Assembly (NCBI RefSeq): GCF_012927085.1
Contig: NZ_JABBFX010000003.1
Location: forward strand, 868,001-932,000
Length of the DNA: 64,000 nt
Reading direction: 5' to 3'
Source: Ramlibacter agri
Lineage (GTDB): Bacteria > Pseudomonadota > Gammaproteobacteria > Burkholderiales > Burkholderiaceae_C
The translations under genes were made by a program, and so were the position numbers. The notes beneath the pieces were generated by a model. The model made no database searches. It was not told where the DNA came from and was given only the letters and a program-made list of their open reading frames with translations. Below, in pieces: positions 17,116-26,307 of the stretch. Position 1 is the stretch's first letter; each line of letters starts with the position of its first letter.

Positions 17116-18496
17116 CCGCACGCAACCCGTCATCCGCGTCAGCGGCGTCACCAAGGCCTACCGCCTGTACAACAGCAAGGCGGACCGGGCGGCGGAACTG
17201 TTCCTGCCCTTCGGCAGGAAGCGCCACCACCTTCACTACGCGCTGCGTGACTTCAGCTTCGAAGTCGCGAAGGGTGAGAGCATCGGCATCATTGGCCGCA
17301 ACGGCTCAGGCAAGTCCACGCTGCTGAAGATCATCGCCGGCGTGCTCACAGCCACCAGCGGCGAGGTGTCGCTGCACGGGCGGGTGGCGTCGCTCCTCGA
17401 ACTTGGCGCGGGCTTCAACCCCGAGATGACCGGCCGCGAGAACGTCTACTTCCAGGGCGCGCTTCTGGGATTGGGCAGCCGCGAGATGGAGAAGCGCGTC
17501 GCGGAGATCCTCGAATTTGCCGACATCGGCGAATTCATCGAGCAGCCGGTGAAGACTTATTCCAGCGGCATGTTCGTGCGGCTCGCCTTTGCTGTGTCCA
17601 TCCACGTCGACCCGGAAGTGCTGATCGTCGACGAGGCGCTGGCCGTGGGCGACGTTCGCTTCCAGAAGAAGTGCGTCGACTGGATGAAGCGCTTCCAGCA
17701 GCGCGGCGGAACCATCCTGTTCGTCAGCCATGACATCTTCACGGTCAAGGCCTTCTGCAACCGCTTGGTGCTGATCGACGAGGGCAAGCTCGAAGCCATC
17801 GGCGACCCGGACACGGTGGCCAACCGCTACTACCAGATCATGTTCCCCAAGGCTTCGCCCAGCACCACGGCGGCGGGCGACGAGGTCCAGGAGATCAGGC
17901 AGGAACTGGCCGAGATGCCGGAACTCCAGGACGAAGACGACGGCCACTGGTTCGAGCCGGACATGAGCGACGGCCAACGCCAATGGGGTGGCGGCGCGGC
18001 CTCGATAGCCCGCCTGCGGGTCGGGGGCGTGCGCGCCCCCAACTTATTCGCCTGGCAGGACTCCATTCTGTTCGATGTGGTGGTGCGCTGGAACCGGGGA
18101 GAGGTGCGACGGCTCTGCGCGGAATACCACGTGCAGCCCAGGCTGCTGGTGGGCTTCCGGCTGGAGAACACCAAAGGCTTCGTCCTCACCAATTTCACCA
18201 ACGCGACGCAGGCCGACAACGGTTTCGACCTACTGGCCTCGGGTGTGTCCGAGTGCCGGGTCCGCTGCCGCATCGCCCCGCTGAAACTGGCGGCCGGCAA
18301 CTACTTCTTTACGCCTGGCTTGGCGGTAGGCACCGTCGACCACCTGCACCCGGTCATGGAGTACACGAACCTGGTGCACCTGCACTGCGACACGTCGCGG
18401 CAGGTGCTGGGCCAGATGCAACTCGATTACGAGATCGCGTTCTCGGCTACGGCGGCTGGAGCCGAGGCCGGAGCGGCCATCGCGACCGCGTCCTGA
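17105..18496 (+). CDS. wzt: Polysaccharide ABC transporter ATP-binding protein with C-terminal carbohydrate-binding domain
   Basis: A 463-residue ATPase partner of Wzm. Walker A is GRNGSGKST (residues 64-72), the ABC signature is the Wzt-style YSSGM, and Walker B is VLIVDEALAVGD. Residues ~275-450 form an extra beta-rich domain like Wzt-C, which in O9a-type systems recognises the terminal modification of the finished chain. That fits the methyltransferase encoded just upstream. The last 70 bp overlap the convergent glycosyltransferase gene, so both proteins read the same DNA on opposite strands. Confidence 0.92.
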   Translation: MSSDRTQPVIRVSGVTKAYRLYNSKADRAAELFLPFGRKRHHLHYALRDFSFEVAKGESIGIIGRNGSGKSTLLKIIAGVLTATSGEVSLHGRVASLLELGAGFNPEMTGRENVYFQGALLGLGSREMEKRVAEILEFADIGEFIEQPVKTYSSGMFVRLAFAVSIHVDPEVLIVDEALAVGDVRFQKKCVDWMKRFQQRGGTILFVSHDIFTVKAFCNRLVLIDEGKLEAIGDPDTVANRYYQIMFPKASPSTTAAGDEVQEIRQELAEMPELQDEDDGHWFEPDMSDGQRQWGGGAASIARLRVGGVRAPNLFAWQDSILFDVVVRWNRGEVRRLCAEYHVQPRLLVGFRLENTKGFVLTNFTNATQADNGFDLLASGVSECRVRCRIAPLKLAAGNYFFTPGLAVGTVDHLHPVMEYTNLVHLHCDTSRQVLGQMQLDYEIAFSATAAGAEAGAAIATAS

Positions 18497-19803
18497 GGGC
18501 CGGTGGCCGGCGTCGCCGGCGCCGGCTCGAAAATCTCCCGGTAGTAGCCCTTGGCCTTCTCTCGCAGCATGCGCTCGTCGAGGCGCTGCTCCACGGTGAC
18601 CCAATTCAGGGTGGCCGCCCCGTCGACGAGCGCGTCGTCCTGCAGCGCGAGCTTCAGGCATTCGGCGATCATGTTCGGGTCGTCTTGAGGGATCTCCATG
18701 CCGGTCACCCCGTGCGTTATCCATTCGGTGCAGCACGAGGTGTTGGTCTGGATAGGGAACGCGCCCATGGCCATCGCTTCCAGCAGCGAGGTGCTGATCG
18801 CATCGGAGGCACTGACGCCGAGGTAGATGCGGGCGCGGCTGAACATGCGCAACATATAGTCGTGCGGCACATGGTGCAGCATGCGGACGTCGATCTTCAG
18901 CCACTCGCGCAGTTCGTCCACCCGCCCGTGGATCTCCGGCGATGCCGCATAGACGATGACCTGGTAGCCCTTGAGCAGTTCGGCGCAGCGCTCGATGGCC
19001 TCCAGGGCCACCATGGCGCGGCCGGCGAAGTGCTGGTAGCCCTTCACCATGATCAGCTTGCGCTTCGATGGCTGGTGCGCGCTGCGTACCCGGGCCGCCG
19101 CTTCGATGTTGAAGCCGCCGGTGTTGGGCATCACCGGTAGGACGGGCGCGGTCAGCCCGAGTTCGCGCGCCATGCCCACGTCGCGCTCACACTCGCAGGA
19201 GTAGTAGTCAACGCTGCACAGCAGGCGCGAGAGTTGCCGCCGGTGCTCTTCGATCTCGCGATAGAAGTAGATGTCGCTGCCCCAGTTGGTCGCAAGCCAC
19301 TTTGGAAAGTTTCCTGCACCCAGGATGTCCCGTGCTGCGAGTACGAGGTACCCGCAATGCTGGAATTCGAGCGAATGGATCAGGTCCGGCTGAAGCTTTT
19401 GCACCAATCGCGCCAAGACGCGCGGTCCGTAGATCTGGGGCGCCGTCTGGTCCGATTCACCCAGGCGCTCGCGCTTGGCATTCAGGTAGGGCAGCCATCG
19501 ACCCAGAATCGGGACTGGATAGACGTAACCTACATTCCCCACAGCGGGTGCCGGCGTGATTGTGCGCCCGAGCAGCCGCTTCACCGCGTTTTTCAGACCC
19601 TGCTTCAGCGCGCGGCGCGGTGCCGCGACACGGAAGGGTTGGTGGACCGTGACGCCGTACAACTCCGGATGGGGCGGCAGATGGTTGACGGGGAAGAGGT
19701 GAATGTCATATCCGGCGTCGGACAGCTGGCGAATCCAGCGCACGGTGTGTGTGCTCATCTGCATCGCCACGAAGAGGATTTTCTTCAACTCGTTAACTCT
19801 CAC
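18427..19803 (-). CDS. Glycosyltransferase, GT-B fold (GT4-like)
   Basis: A ~458-residue glycosyltransferase. The N-terminal domain begins KKILFVAMQMSTHTVRWIRQL, and the C-terminal nucleotide-sugar domain has KLIMVKGYQHFAGRAMVALEA and SDAISTSLLEAMAMGAFPIQ with the conserved Glu of the retaining GT-B E-x7-E region. Start choice is uncertain: GTG 19803 overlaps the upstream stop by 11 bp and is preferred, while an in-frame ATG at 19833 would add ten residues. The Ala/Pro-rich C-terminal tail lies in the 70-bp overlap with wzt. Donor and acceptor unknown. Confidence 0.82.
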   Translation of the reverse strand: MRVNELKKILFVAMQMSTHTVRWIRQLSDAGYDIHLFPVNHLPPHPELYGVTVHQPFRVAAPRRALKQGLKNAVKRLLGRTITPAPAVGNVGYVYPVPILGRWLPYLNAKRERLGESDQTAPQIYGPRVLARLVQKLQPDLIHSLEFQHCGYLVLAARDILGAGNFPKWLATNWGSDIYFYREIEEHRRQLSRLLCSVDYYSCECERDVGMARELGLTAPVLPVMPNTGGFNIEAAARVRSAHQPSKRKLIMVKGYQHFAGRAMVALEAIERCAELLKGYQVIVYAASPEIHGRVDELREWLKIDVRMLHHVPHDYMLRMFSRARIYLGVSASDAISTSLLEAMAMGAFPIQTNTSCCTEWITHGVTGMEIPQDDPNMIAECLKLALQDDALVDGAATLNWVTVEQRLDERMLREKAKGYYREIFEPAPATPATGPQDAVAMAAPASAPAAVAENAIS

Positions 19804-21076
19804 GGATGATGTCGGAAAACTGGCGAGCAACATACTCCCCGCTCAGAGTCCGGCGGAACGACTCGTTCCACCATGGCCGTCCAGTGCCGACGAGCACGTG
19901 GTCGATTGCCCCTTCGAGTGCGCGTTCGATGCCGGCGATGTCCCGGGGGGCAGCGTACCAAGCTCCGAGCTCCCGCATGGTCTCTTCCGAAGCGCCTGGT
20001 GGGACCACGCCCACAATCGGGGCCCCGGCCCCGATGTAGTCCGACACCTTGCTCGCGAGGAACAGGTTGCGGCGCACGTCCGCCTCGATTAGTAACAAAA
20101 TATCCGCGTCATGCATCAGCCGGAGCGATTCCATATAGCCAACAGTGCCGACTGTGCGGATGGTGCCCTGTGGAAGAGCCTGCGCGGCGGCGGTCTGCAG
20201 CATCTCGGGCGGCACGAGGCCGACGATTTCCACGACAAGTTGACCACGCAGTTCCGGGCGGCGCGCAAACACATTCCCCAGTGCCGCGAATACTGGCTCC
20301 GGCGACCTGCGCCCATAGAGCACGCCAACGTACCGCATGACGATTTGCGCGTCGCTCGTCTTTGGCCGGGCCGGGTAGAGCTCGCTATGGAACACATGCG
20401 GCAGCACGCCGGTCTTGGCGCGCAGGCCCTGGCGATTACCGCGGAACATCAACTCCAGCGAATACGGCGAACTGTGCACGATCCAGTCGGCTGCGGCCAC
20501 CGTTTCCGGCTCGTGCCAGATGTTCCATAGCTTGCACAGCCGATTGATTTCCAACGGGTTACCCGCCCAAGGATCACTGAACTGTGCGATCCAGCGAATG
20601 TTGCGCCGGTGCTTCTTCACCCGGGCCATGGCGGCGTTGACTGAATGGAACGGCGACCACGTCATGACCGCGTCGTACCGGGTCAAGTCTAGGTCCATGA
20701 GGTGCTCATACGTGGGTTGATGCAACACCGCCATGAGATCGGGTACTCGCTGCAGGACATTGAAGCGTTGCTGTAGCCGACCCCGCAGGCCGCCAGGCGG
20801 GTCGAGGCGGGTCACGGAGGCAAACGTACTTTGAGCCAGCGGCAGCAAGCTGTCGTCCAAGGGAAGCTCCTTACAGAAGGAGCTGGCAGTGACGACGTCC
20901 ACCTCGTATCCGAGCCGCGCCAGCGATGCCATCGGTTTGAAGACCGCCGGCATCATCTGCACTTGCATCGGCGGGAACGCATAGCTGAGCAGCAGGATGC
21001 GCCCTTGCCGCAATGAGCAATGCGTGCTTTCGTTTCCGACGTTGGATTCCGTCGCTGTTGAAATGTACATCTGCAA
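19793..21076 (-). CDS. Glycosyltransferase family 4-like protein
   Basis: A 427-residue GT-B-type protein. It has an N-terminal acceptor domain (ILLLSYAFPPMQVQMMPAVF, typical of GT4_4-like enzymes) and a C-terminal domain with MRYVGVLYGRRSPEPVFAAL and KVSDYIGAGAPIVGVVPPG. No membrane segments. It is the first gene of the two-gene minus-strand unit and is preceded by a 476-bp gap. It probably adds one sugar of the repeat unit. An in-frame internal ATG (MMPAVF) is too deep to be the start. Confidence 0.83.
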   Translation of the reverse strand: MQMYISTATESNVGNESTHCSLRQGRILLLSYAFPPMQVQMMPAVFKPMASLARLGYEVDVVTASSFCKELPLDDSLLPLAQSTFASVTRLDPPGGLRGRLQQRFNVLQRVPDLMAVLHQPTYEHLMDLDLTRYDAVMTWSPFHSVNAAMARVKKHRRNIRWIAQFSDPWAGNPLEINRLCKLWNIWHEPETVAAADWIVHSSPYSLELMFRGNRQGLRAKTGVLPHVFHSELYPARPKTSDAQIVMRYVGVLYGRRSPEPVFAALGNVFARRPELRGQLVVEIVGLVPPEMLQTAAAQALPQGTIRTVGTVGYMESLRLMHDADILLLIEADVRRNLFLASKVSDYIGAGAPIVGVVPPGASEETMRELGAWYAAPRDIAGIERALEGAIDHVLVGTGRPWWNESFRRTLSGEYVARQFSDIIRES

Positions 21077-21552
21077 TCTAGGCCGACGCCCCGTCTCTCC
21101 ACGGTGAGCCGGGATCGCTCATGCTGTATTGAAAATTGCCACCGGATGCGCCACTGACAACGTACGAAATGTCAAGGCGCGCCTTCGCAAATTGCAATTG
21201 TGCCATCGGCAGCGTTACGTCTTGAGAACGTGTCGACTTTGGGTCCACGTGGACGGCCGTCGCGCATTCTCGGTATGCGTAGGACCTGGGGCCGCGGCGC
21301 CCAACCAAGCCAGCCTGGAGCGCGCTAGAGCTGCGTCGAGGCAGTCGCGTAGCGCGCCGACCTGCTCGAGGACCGCGCGCTCTCCAGCATCCTGTCGAAC
21401 CCCTGTTCAAGAGAGTCCACGACCAGGACCTGCTGCGTCTGCGACAGGAAGACTGTGTCGGAAAGGGGGGCTACATCTTGTTGCGCACTGCTTAAGCCTC
21501 TGCTTGACGTGGCGTCCGCGCTGCGCGCGGGCCTTAGAATTTCCCTGCTCCG
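21077..21552. other. 476-bp intergenic region between divergent polysaccharide genes
   Basis: No convincing gene. It must hold promoters for the minus-strand glycosyltransferases and the plus-strand wzz-like gene. A -10-like TAGAAT (21535-21540) lies 12 bp before the wzz start; a TTGACG (21504-21509) is upstream but 25 bp away, too far for a standard spacer. A 10-bp palindrome AATTGCAATT is at 21190-21199. Minus-strand open frames over ~21330-21500 give a plausible-looking peptide (VVDSLEQGFDRMLESA) that might be a gene remnant, but nothing identifies it. Confidence 0.5.
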
Positions 21553-22446
21553 ATGCAAAAGTCGATTCACCCCCCTGAAAGCGCCGGCCCGACCGAGTCC
21601 AGCCTGTTCGACCTGCTCTTGATCTGCGTGCGGCACTTGCGCATGCTGGTGCTCCTGCCGCTGGCGGTGGGCGCGGCGGTGTACGCTCTTGCCCATTTCC
21701 TGCCCCGGACCTATTCCAGCGTCGCCATTGTCCAACTGCCCAACAACTCCAAGATGACGCCGCGGCAAGTTGCCGCCTTGCTCACGTCGGCGGTTGTGCT
21801 GGACCCAGTGGTCGGGCAACTCAAGTTGGCGACCAGCAGCAACACCAACCTCGACCGCGCGCGCGCAGTGCTGGCCGAGCGGCTCCGAGCGGGCGTAGGG
21901 CGTGATCAGTTGGTCCGGCTGGAGGTCCTGGGGCCGACGCCGGAGAGCGCTCAGGCGACTGCGCAGGCCATCCTGGACTCCTGGCTCAAGAGCACCGTAC
22001 CCAGCGACCGCGAACAGGCGGATCTGAAACGCCGGCTGGAGGTTGCCAGCGAGGGTTTCCGCAACACCCAGCAGGCGCTGCACAGCCTCACGGTGGAAAG
22101 CCCAAACATGGCGGCGAAGCGGGAGAGCGGCACAATTCTGGTCGCGCTCGGCGAACTGGCTGGCCGGTACCTGGAGCAGATGCTGATCATTCCGATTGAG
22201 CTGCAGGGCGTGCCGCGCGAATCGGTCCGCCAAGCGCCGACCTTGCCGACGGAACCGATCCGGCCGCGCAAGGGCCTGCTCGCCATCACGGCCGCCGTGG
22301 TGACAGCTGCGGCGATCGTGTTGGTGCTGGCGCTGCTGCACCTGTTGGACCTCGCCCATCGCATCCCCGCTCGCGCCGACAAGCTGCGCCGCCTGCGGGC
22401 AGCCCTGCGCGCGAGCGGCACGAAGAAGGATGCGGCCCATGCCTGA
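21553..22446 (+). CDS. Chain-length determinant (Wzz)-like membrane protein
   Basis: A 297-residue inner-membrane protein with the polysaccharide co-polymerase layout. A transmembrane segment near residues 28-50 (LRMLVLLPLAVGAAVYAL) is followed by a long periplasmic helical domain. A second transmembrane segment near the C-terminus (LLAITAAVVTAAAIVLVLAL) precedes a short basic tail, with the Pro-rich APTLPTEPIRPRKG just before it, as in Wzz proteins. Wzz proteins set the modal length of Wzy-made polymers. It is followed by a GT2 and the polymerase with overlapping starts, supporting that role. Confidence 0.8.
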   Translation: MQKSIHPPESAGPTESSLFDLLLICVRHLRMLVLLPLAVGAAVYALAHFLPRTYSSVAIVQLPNNSKMTPRQVAALLTSAVVLDPVVGQLKLATSSNTNLDRARAVLAERLRAGVGRDQLVRLEVLGPTPESAQATAQAILDSWLKSTVPSDREQADLKRRLEVASEGFRNTQQALHSLTVESPNMAAKRESGTILVALGELAGRYLEQMLIIPIELQGVPRESVRQAPTLPTEPIRPRKGLLAITAAVVTAAAIVLVLALLHLLDLAHRIPARADKLRRLRAALRASGTKKDAAHA

Positions 22447-23377
22447 AGCGGCCGTGCTGTCGCTGGTCACCCCGGCCTACAACCAGGGCCAGTACCTGGC
22501 GGAGACGATAGAGAGCGTGCTGGCGCAGGACCAACTCGGCATCGACTACCTGGTGCTCGATGACGGCTCCAGCGATTCGACGCTGCAGGTGCTGCAGGAC
22601 TACACTGACCGCGTGGCCTGGGAGCACCAGCCCAACATGGGTCAGGTGCGCACCCTGAACAAGGGCTGGGGCCGCGCGAACGGCAAGTACCTGGCCTACC
22701 TCAGTTCCGACGACATCCTCTACCCGGGCGCCGTGCGCAAGCTGGTGGAGGTGCTGGAGGCTGATCCCACCATCGCCTGCGTGTTTCCCGACTGCGACCT
22801 GATCGATGAGGAGTCGCGGGTCATCAAACGCAGCGTCTGCCGCCCCTTCAACCTGGACCAGCTAGTGGTCGACCAAGAGTGCTACATCGCTGTCGGCGCC
22901 ATCTTCCGTCGCTCCGCCTTCGAGGCGGTGGGCGGCTGGAAGCCCGAGCTGCGCCTGGCCCCAGACCGCGAGTTCTGGATGCGCCTGGCCTCGCAAGGCA
23001 GCATCCACTTTCACCGTGAGTCGCTGGCCGGCTACCGTATGCACCCGAAGTCGATCTCTTATAAGGACGTCAGCGAGGAAACTTCGCGCGAGTACATCCG
23101 TGTGCTGGACGACTACTTCGCCCAGCCCGGCGTCCCGCCGCGGATTGCCGCGCGCAAGGAGGAGGCCTATGGCAAGGCCACGTTGGTCCTGGCGCGCAAC
23201 CGCTTTCGCTCCGGAGACCTGAAGCGCGGTTTCGCGCTGTATGCCGAAGCTTGCCGCCTGCATCCGCCGCTGCGCAGCGCCACTGTCAAGCTGCGCCTGC
23301 TGCGCAACGTGGTGAGCAAGCCCGCGCGCGTGGCCCTGTCGGCCGTGCGTTCCGTACTCAAACCGGCCCGGGCGTGA
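22430..23377 (+). CDS. Glycosyltransferase family 2
   Basis: A 315-residue GT-A enzyme. The N-terminus LSLVTPAYNQGQYLAETIESV, DDGSSDSTLQVL, and YLSSDDILYPGA (DxD-like) define the family; FRRSAFEAVGGW and DREFWMRLA are typical acceptor-side motifs. No transmembrane segments. ATG 22430 overlaps the wzz-like gene by 17 bp; ATG 22439 is a second possible start. Pieces of a paralogous gene survive in the pseudogene region at ~26.26 kb, identified by the same SSDD-YPGA motif. Confidence 0.9.
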   Translation: MRPMPEAAVLSLVTPAYNQGQYLAETIESVLAQDQLGIDYLVLDDGSSDSTLQVLQDYTDRVAWEHQPNMGQVRTLNKGWGRANGKYLAYLSSDDILYPGAVRKLVEVLEADPTIACVFPDCDLIDEESRVIKRSVCRPFNLDQLVVDQECYIAVGAIFRRSAFEAVGGWKPELRLAPDREFWMRLASQGSIHFHRESLAGYRMHPKSISYKDVSEETSREYIRVLDDYFAQPGVPPRIAARKEEAYGKATLVLARNRFRSGDLKRGFALYAEACRLHPPLRSATVKLRLLRNVVSKPARVALSAVRSVLKPARA

Positions 23378-24738
23378 AGGACATCGCCTGGGTGCGGTGG
23401 CGCTGGCTGCTGCCGTTGCTGTTCTTCCAGGCCTACCTGGGCCTCACGGTGCTCCTGTTCTTCGCGGGGCCCTGGCCGTGGGAGCCGAACGACCCGTGGG
23501 AACTCTTCGCCTACCTCGTGGCGTCGCAGGCGGTCATCGCCGTCGGCTACGTGGCCTCCTGGCCGCGGGTGGGCGCCCTGGCCGAATCGCCGACCGATGC
23601 CGACTGGGTCGACGAACGCGCGGTGGGCTTTGTCCGCATCGCGATCATCACTACGCTGGTGATTCTGGTGCCGACCTCGCTGTCGCGCACGGGGCACCTG
23701 TTGCCGAACGCGGTCGAAGGCGTGCTTAACGCCGGCGCCGTCTACAACGCGAACATCGCGCGGCTGGAGAAAGGCAACCCCTTCGTCGTCGTCGAGTACC
23801 TGCGCATGCTGGTGTCGCCGCTGCTGGTGGGGCTGCTCCCTCTGACCGTGGTGTACTGGTCCCGCCTGTCCTGCAAGCTGAAGCTAGGGGCCTTGCTGGG
23901 CATCTTCTTCCACCTGTCGCTGTACCTCGCCACCGGCACCAACAAGGGCATCGCCGATTTCGCGGTCACGCTGCCCTGGCTGATCTTGCTGGGCGTGTCC
24001 ATCGGCACCCTGCGCCTGCCGGTGTCAGGCCGCACCATCGCGCTGGCGCTGGGCGCGCTGTTCGTCGCCTTCCTGGCCTTCTTCGGCGCCGGCCAGACGC
24101 AGCGCGAAGGTGGCGTGGGCGAGGAGGGCGTGTTCAACACCGGCTTCTCTATCATCGAGGCCGACCGCTCGGACAAGAGCCTGTCTTCGCGCATGGGCGA
24201 GTCGCAGCGCATTGTCTATGAGTCGCTCGCGCGCTACGTGGGCCAGGGCTACTACGCGCTGTCGATGACCATGGACATCCCGCATGCCAGCACGCTGGGC
24301 TTCGGCAACTCGATGTTCCTGGCGCGTAATGCGGACGCGATCTTCGGCACGGACTATTTCACCGCCGGTTCCCTGCCGGGGCTGCTGGAGGAGCAGACCG
24401 GCTGGAGCATGCAGGGCCTCTGGCATTCGATCTATCCCTGGCTGGCCTCGGACTTCGGCTTTGCCGGGGCCCTGGTGGCCCTGGGCTTGTTCGCCTATTT
24501 GCTGGGGCGCAGCTGGGGCTCGGCCTTGCTACATGGCGGGCACTGGCCAGTCATCATGGTCTATCTGCTGCTGGTGCTGTTCTTCTACATACCGGCCAAC
24601 AACCAGATCCTCCAGACGGCGGAGACCTGCGTCGCTTTCTTCATCGCCCTGGGGGGCTGGATATTCACCTCGCTGTCGCGCATCAATGCGGCGCAGGTGG
24701 ATGATGGCGAGGCCGACGGAAGCAGTGAGCCGGCATAG
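23374..24738 (+). CDS. wzy: O-antigen polymerase-like membrane protein (Wzy)
   Basis: A 454-residue protein with about ten transmembrane segments and a long periplasmic loop (residues ~260-370), the topology of Wzy polymerases that join lipid-linked repeat units. GTG 23374 overlaps the GT2 stop as GTGA. Wzy proteins are poorly conserved, so the call rests on topology, size and the wzz-GT2-wzy context. A decayed copy of its last ~150 codons is at 26308-26780. The gene ends one base before the stop of the convergent acyltransferase. Confidence 0.75.
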   Translation: MKDIAWVRWRWLLPLLFFQAYLGLTVLLFFAGPWPWEPNDPWELFAYLVASQAVIAVGYVASWPRVGALAESPTDADWVDERAVGFVRIAIITTLVILVPTSLSRTGHLLPNAVEGVLNAGAVYNANIARLEKGNPFVVVEYLRMLVSPLLVGLLPLTVVYWSRLSCKLKLGALLGIFFHLSLYLATGTNKGIADFAVTLPWLILLGVSIGTLRLPVSGRTIALALGALFVAFLAFFGAGQTQREGGVGEEGVFNTGFSIIEADRSDKSLSSRMGESQRIVYESLARYVGQGYYALSMTMDIPHASTLGFGNSMFLARNADAIFGTDYFTAGSLPGLLEEQTGWSMQGLWHSIYPWLASDFGFAGALVALGLFAYLLGRSWGSALLHGGHWPVIMVYLLLVLFFYIPANNQILQTAETCVAFFIALGGWIFTSLSRINAAQVDDGEADGSSEPA

Positions 24739-24739
24739 G

Positions 24740-25747
24740 TCAGAACACGCGCCGCAACGGCGGCGCCAGTCGCAGCGTCCCGATCACCACAAAACACACG
24801 GCGAAGGCGGCAATGGCGTAGGCGAGCGGGTTCAGCCAGGCGTTGCCTGCCAGCGGGTTCCAGCCGAAGCGCTGGAGCACCGGCCCGATCACGATCACGT
24901 GCAGGCCGTAGATGCCCAGGGTGCAGTCGGCCAACACGGCCAGCCAGCGCGAAGGCGTGCCTTCGCGCAGCGACATCGCCACCGTGAACAGGCCCCAGGC
25001 CGCGAGCACGACGAAGGGCGAGAAATAGACCATGAAGAACTCGCAGGGCGAGCCGAACTGCCTGGCGAGCCACCAGTTGCCGGCGATGGTGGCGAGCGAG
25101 CCGCCCAGGAAGGCGGCCCAGCCCGCGCGTGCCGAGGCCGGCCGGTCGGCGGCGATGGCGCCCAGCACCACGTAGCCCATGTAGCCGCCGAAGAAGGTGA
25201 GGTGGTAGACGTCGTTCAAGCGCGGGAAGCCGATGTAGCCTCCGCAGTGGCGGTTGAACAGGATGTTCTGCGCGGTGGGGACCACGGACGCCACCAGGAA
25301 CCACGTGAGCGCGAACAGAATGCGGTCCCGCCGGCTGCTGTGGATGTAGAACTTGCGCATGATCGGTAGCGCCGCATAGATGCCCACCAGCGCGTAGAAG
25401 TACCAGAGGTGGAACATGGTCGGCCCCTGCAGGATTGCCAGCGGCCAGTTGGCCGGGCCGCCGCCGTTGTGCCAGAGCCACCACAGGTAGAACAGCGACC
25501 AGACCAGCAGCGGCGGCAGGATGCGCAGCACCCGCTTGCGGAAGAAGGGCCCCAGCGGCTCGTCGCGCGCCAGCATCGTGGCACCCGCGATCATGAAGAA
25601 TAGCGGGACGCACGAACGAGTTAGCGAGTTTAAGACGTTCCCGGCCCACCATCCTGCCCCCGGCTTGACGAACAGTTCGGCCGACACGTGCAACTGGATA
25701 ACCATGTAGCACGCGATTACCCGCAGTGCGCTGATCCTGCGATCCAT
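24740..25747 (-). CDS. Acyltransferase family 3, copy A
   Basis: A 335-residue integral membrane acyltransferase of the OafA/WecH type with ~10 transmembrane segments, which transfers acetyl or another acyl group to polysaccharide. The R-x10-H motif is at Arg-9 and His-20 (SALRVIACYMVIQLH). ATG 25747 has a GGGGGAG/AGGA ribosome site upstream. It is a paralogue of the gene at 34906-35913: the proteins are identical over ~115 central residues and diverge at both ends. It is divergent from a decayed wzx copy, mirroring the copy-B neighbourhood. Confidence 0.9.
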   Translation of the reverse strand: MDRRISALRVIACYMVIQLHVSAELFVKPGAGWWAGNVLNSLTRSCVPLFFMIAGATMLARDEPLGPFFRKRVLRILPPLLVWSLFYLWWLWHNGGGPANWPLAILQGPTMFHLWYFYALVGIYAALPIMRKFYIHSSRRDRILFALTWFLVASVVPTAQNILFNRHCGGYIGFPRLNDVYHLTFFGGYMGYVVLGAIAADRPASARAGWAAFLGGSLATIAGNWWLARQFGSPCEFFMVYFSPFVVLAAWGLFTVAMSLREGTPSRWLAVLADCTLGIYGLHVIVIGPVLQRFGWNPLAGNAWLNPLAYAIAAFAVCFVVIGTLRLAPPLRRVF

Positions 25748-25784
25748 TCCTGAAATCTCCCCCGCGAAAGCGCGCCAGGCGCGC

Positions 25785-26262
25785 ATGTTAGAGTCCGCTC
25801 CCCGCGAACCACCCCGGCCTTGCCCCGCGCTCCGGGACATCGGCAGCAACATCATCGGAACCATCCTTCCTTAGCTGGCGGCGGTGCCGATGTTGGTGGG
25901 TAAGCTCGGCATGGGCGGCTTCGGCGTCTTCTCGATGCAGGTGGCCGCCATGTTCTTTTTCGGGCTGTCGGATTTTGGCATCTCGCGGGCCATCGCCCTG
26001 CTCGCATTCGACCGCGGCTACATAGGAGGCGACGGCTGGCGGCGGCCGTATGCCGCGGGCATGCGCTACAGCCTGATGATATCGACGGCGGTGTTGGTCG
26101 CCGGCCCGCTGGCCGGCCTCGCTCTGTGGCACCGTCTTTCGGGCTAGGCCGATCCCGGCGACCTCGCGCTGTCCTCCGCGCTCACCTTCGGCAGCAGCGC
26201 CTTCATGCTGGTGTCGCAGCCTCCGCGCGCGGTGCTGGAAGCGCACCGGCGCTTCTTCCTCG
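25785..26262 (+). pseudogene. Truncated flippase pseudogene (wzx remnant)
   Basis: Closely parallels the first ~150 codons of the intact flippase at 37154-38506, including the upstream GTTAGAGTCCGCTCCC. It is disabled by an in-frame TAG at 25872-25874, where three codons are also missing relative to the intact copy, and by another TAG at 26145-26147 (CAG in the intact gene). Homology stops at ~26262 inside the segment that reads RAVLEAHRRFF, where it switches to glycosyltransferase sequence. No full-length product is possible. Confidence 0.88.
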
Positions 26263-26307
26263 GACGACGTCTTCTACCCCGGCGCGCTTCGGAAGCTCCG
26301 TGGAGAT
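26253..26307 (+). pseudogene. Short GT2 gene fragment
   Basis: About 50 bp that translate as SSDDVFYPGALRKL, matching SSDDILYPGAVRKL of the intact GT2 gene at 22430-23377. It is fused between the wzx and wzy remnants, with only a few bases of overlap at the left junction. Too short to encode anything; its value is as a fossil showing that a second wzx-GT2-wzy gene set once lay here. Confidence 0.72.

Noticed and set aside
21078..21410. 110-codon minus-strand frame in the intergenic gap
   Set aside because: Arg-rich, low-complexity start, no ribosome site and no family; kept only as a remark in the intergenic entry.
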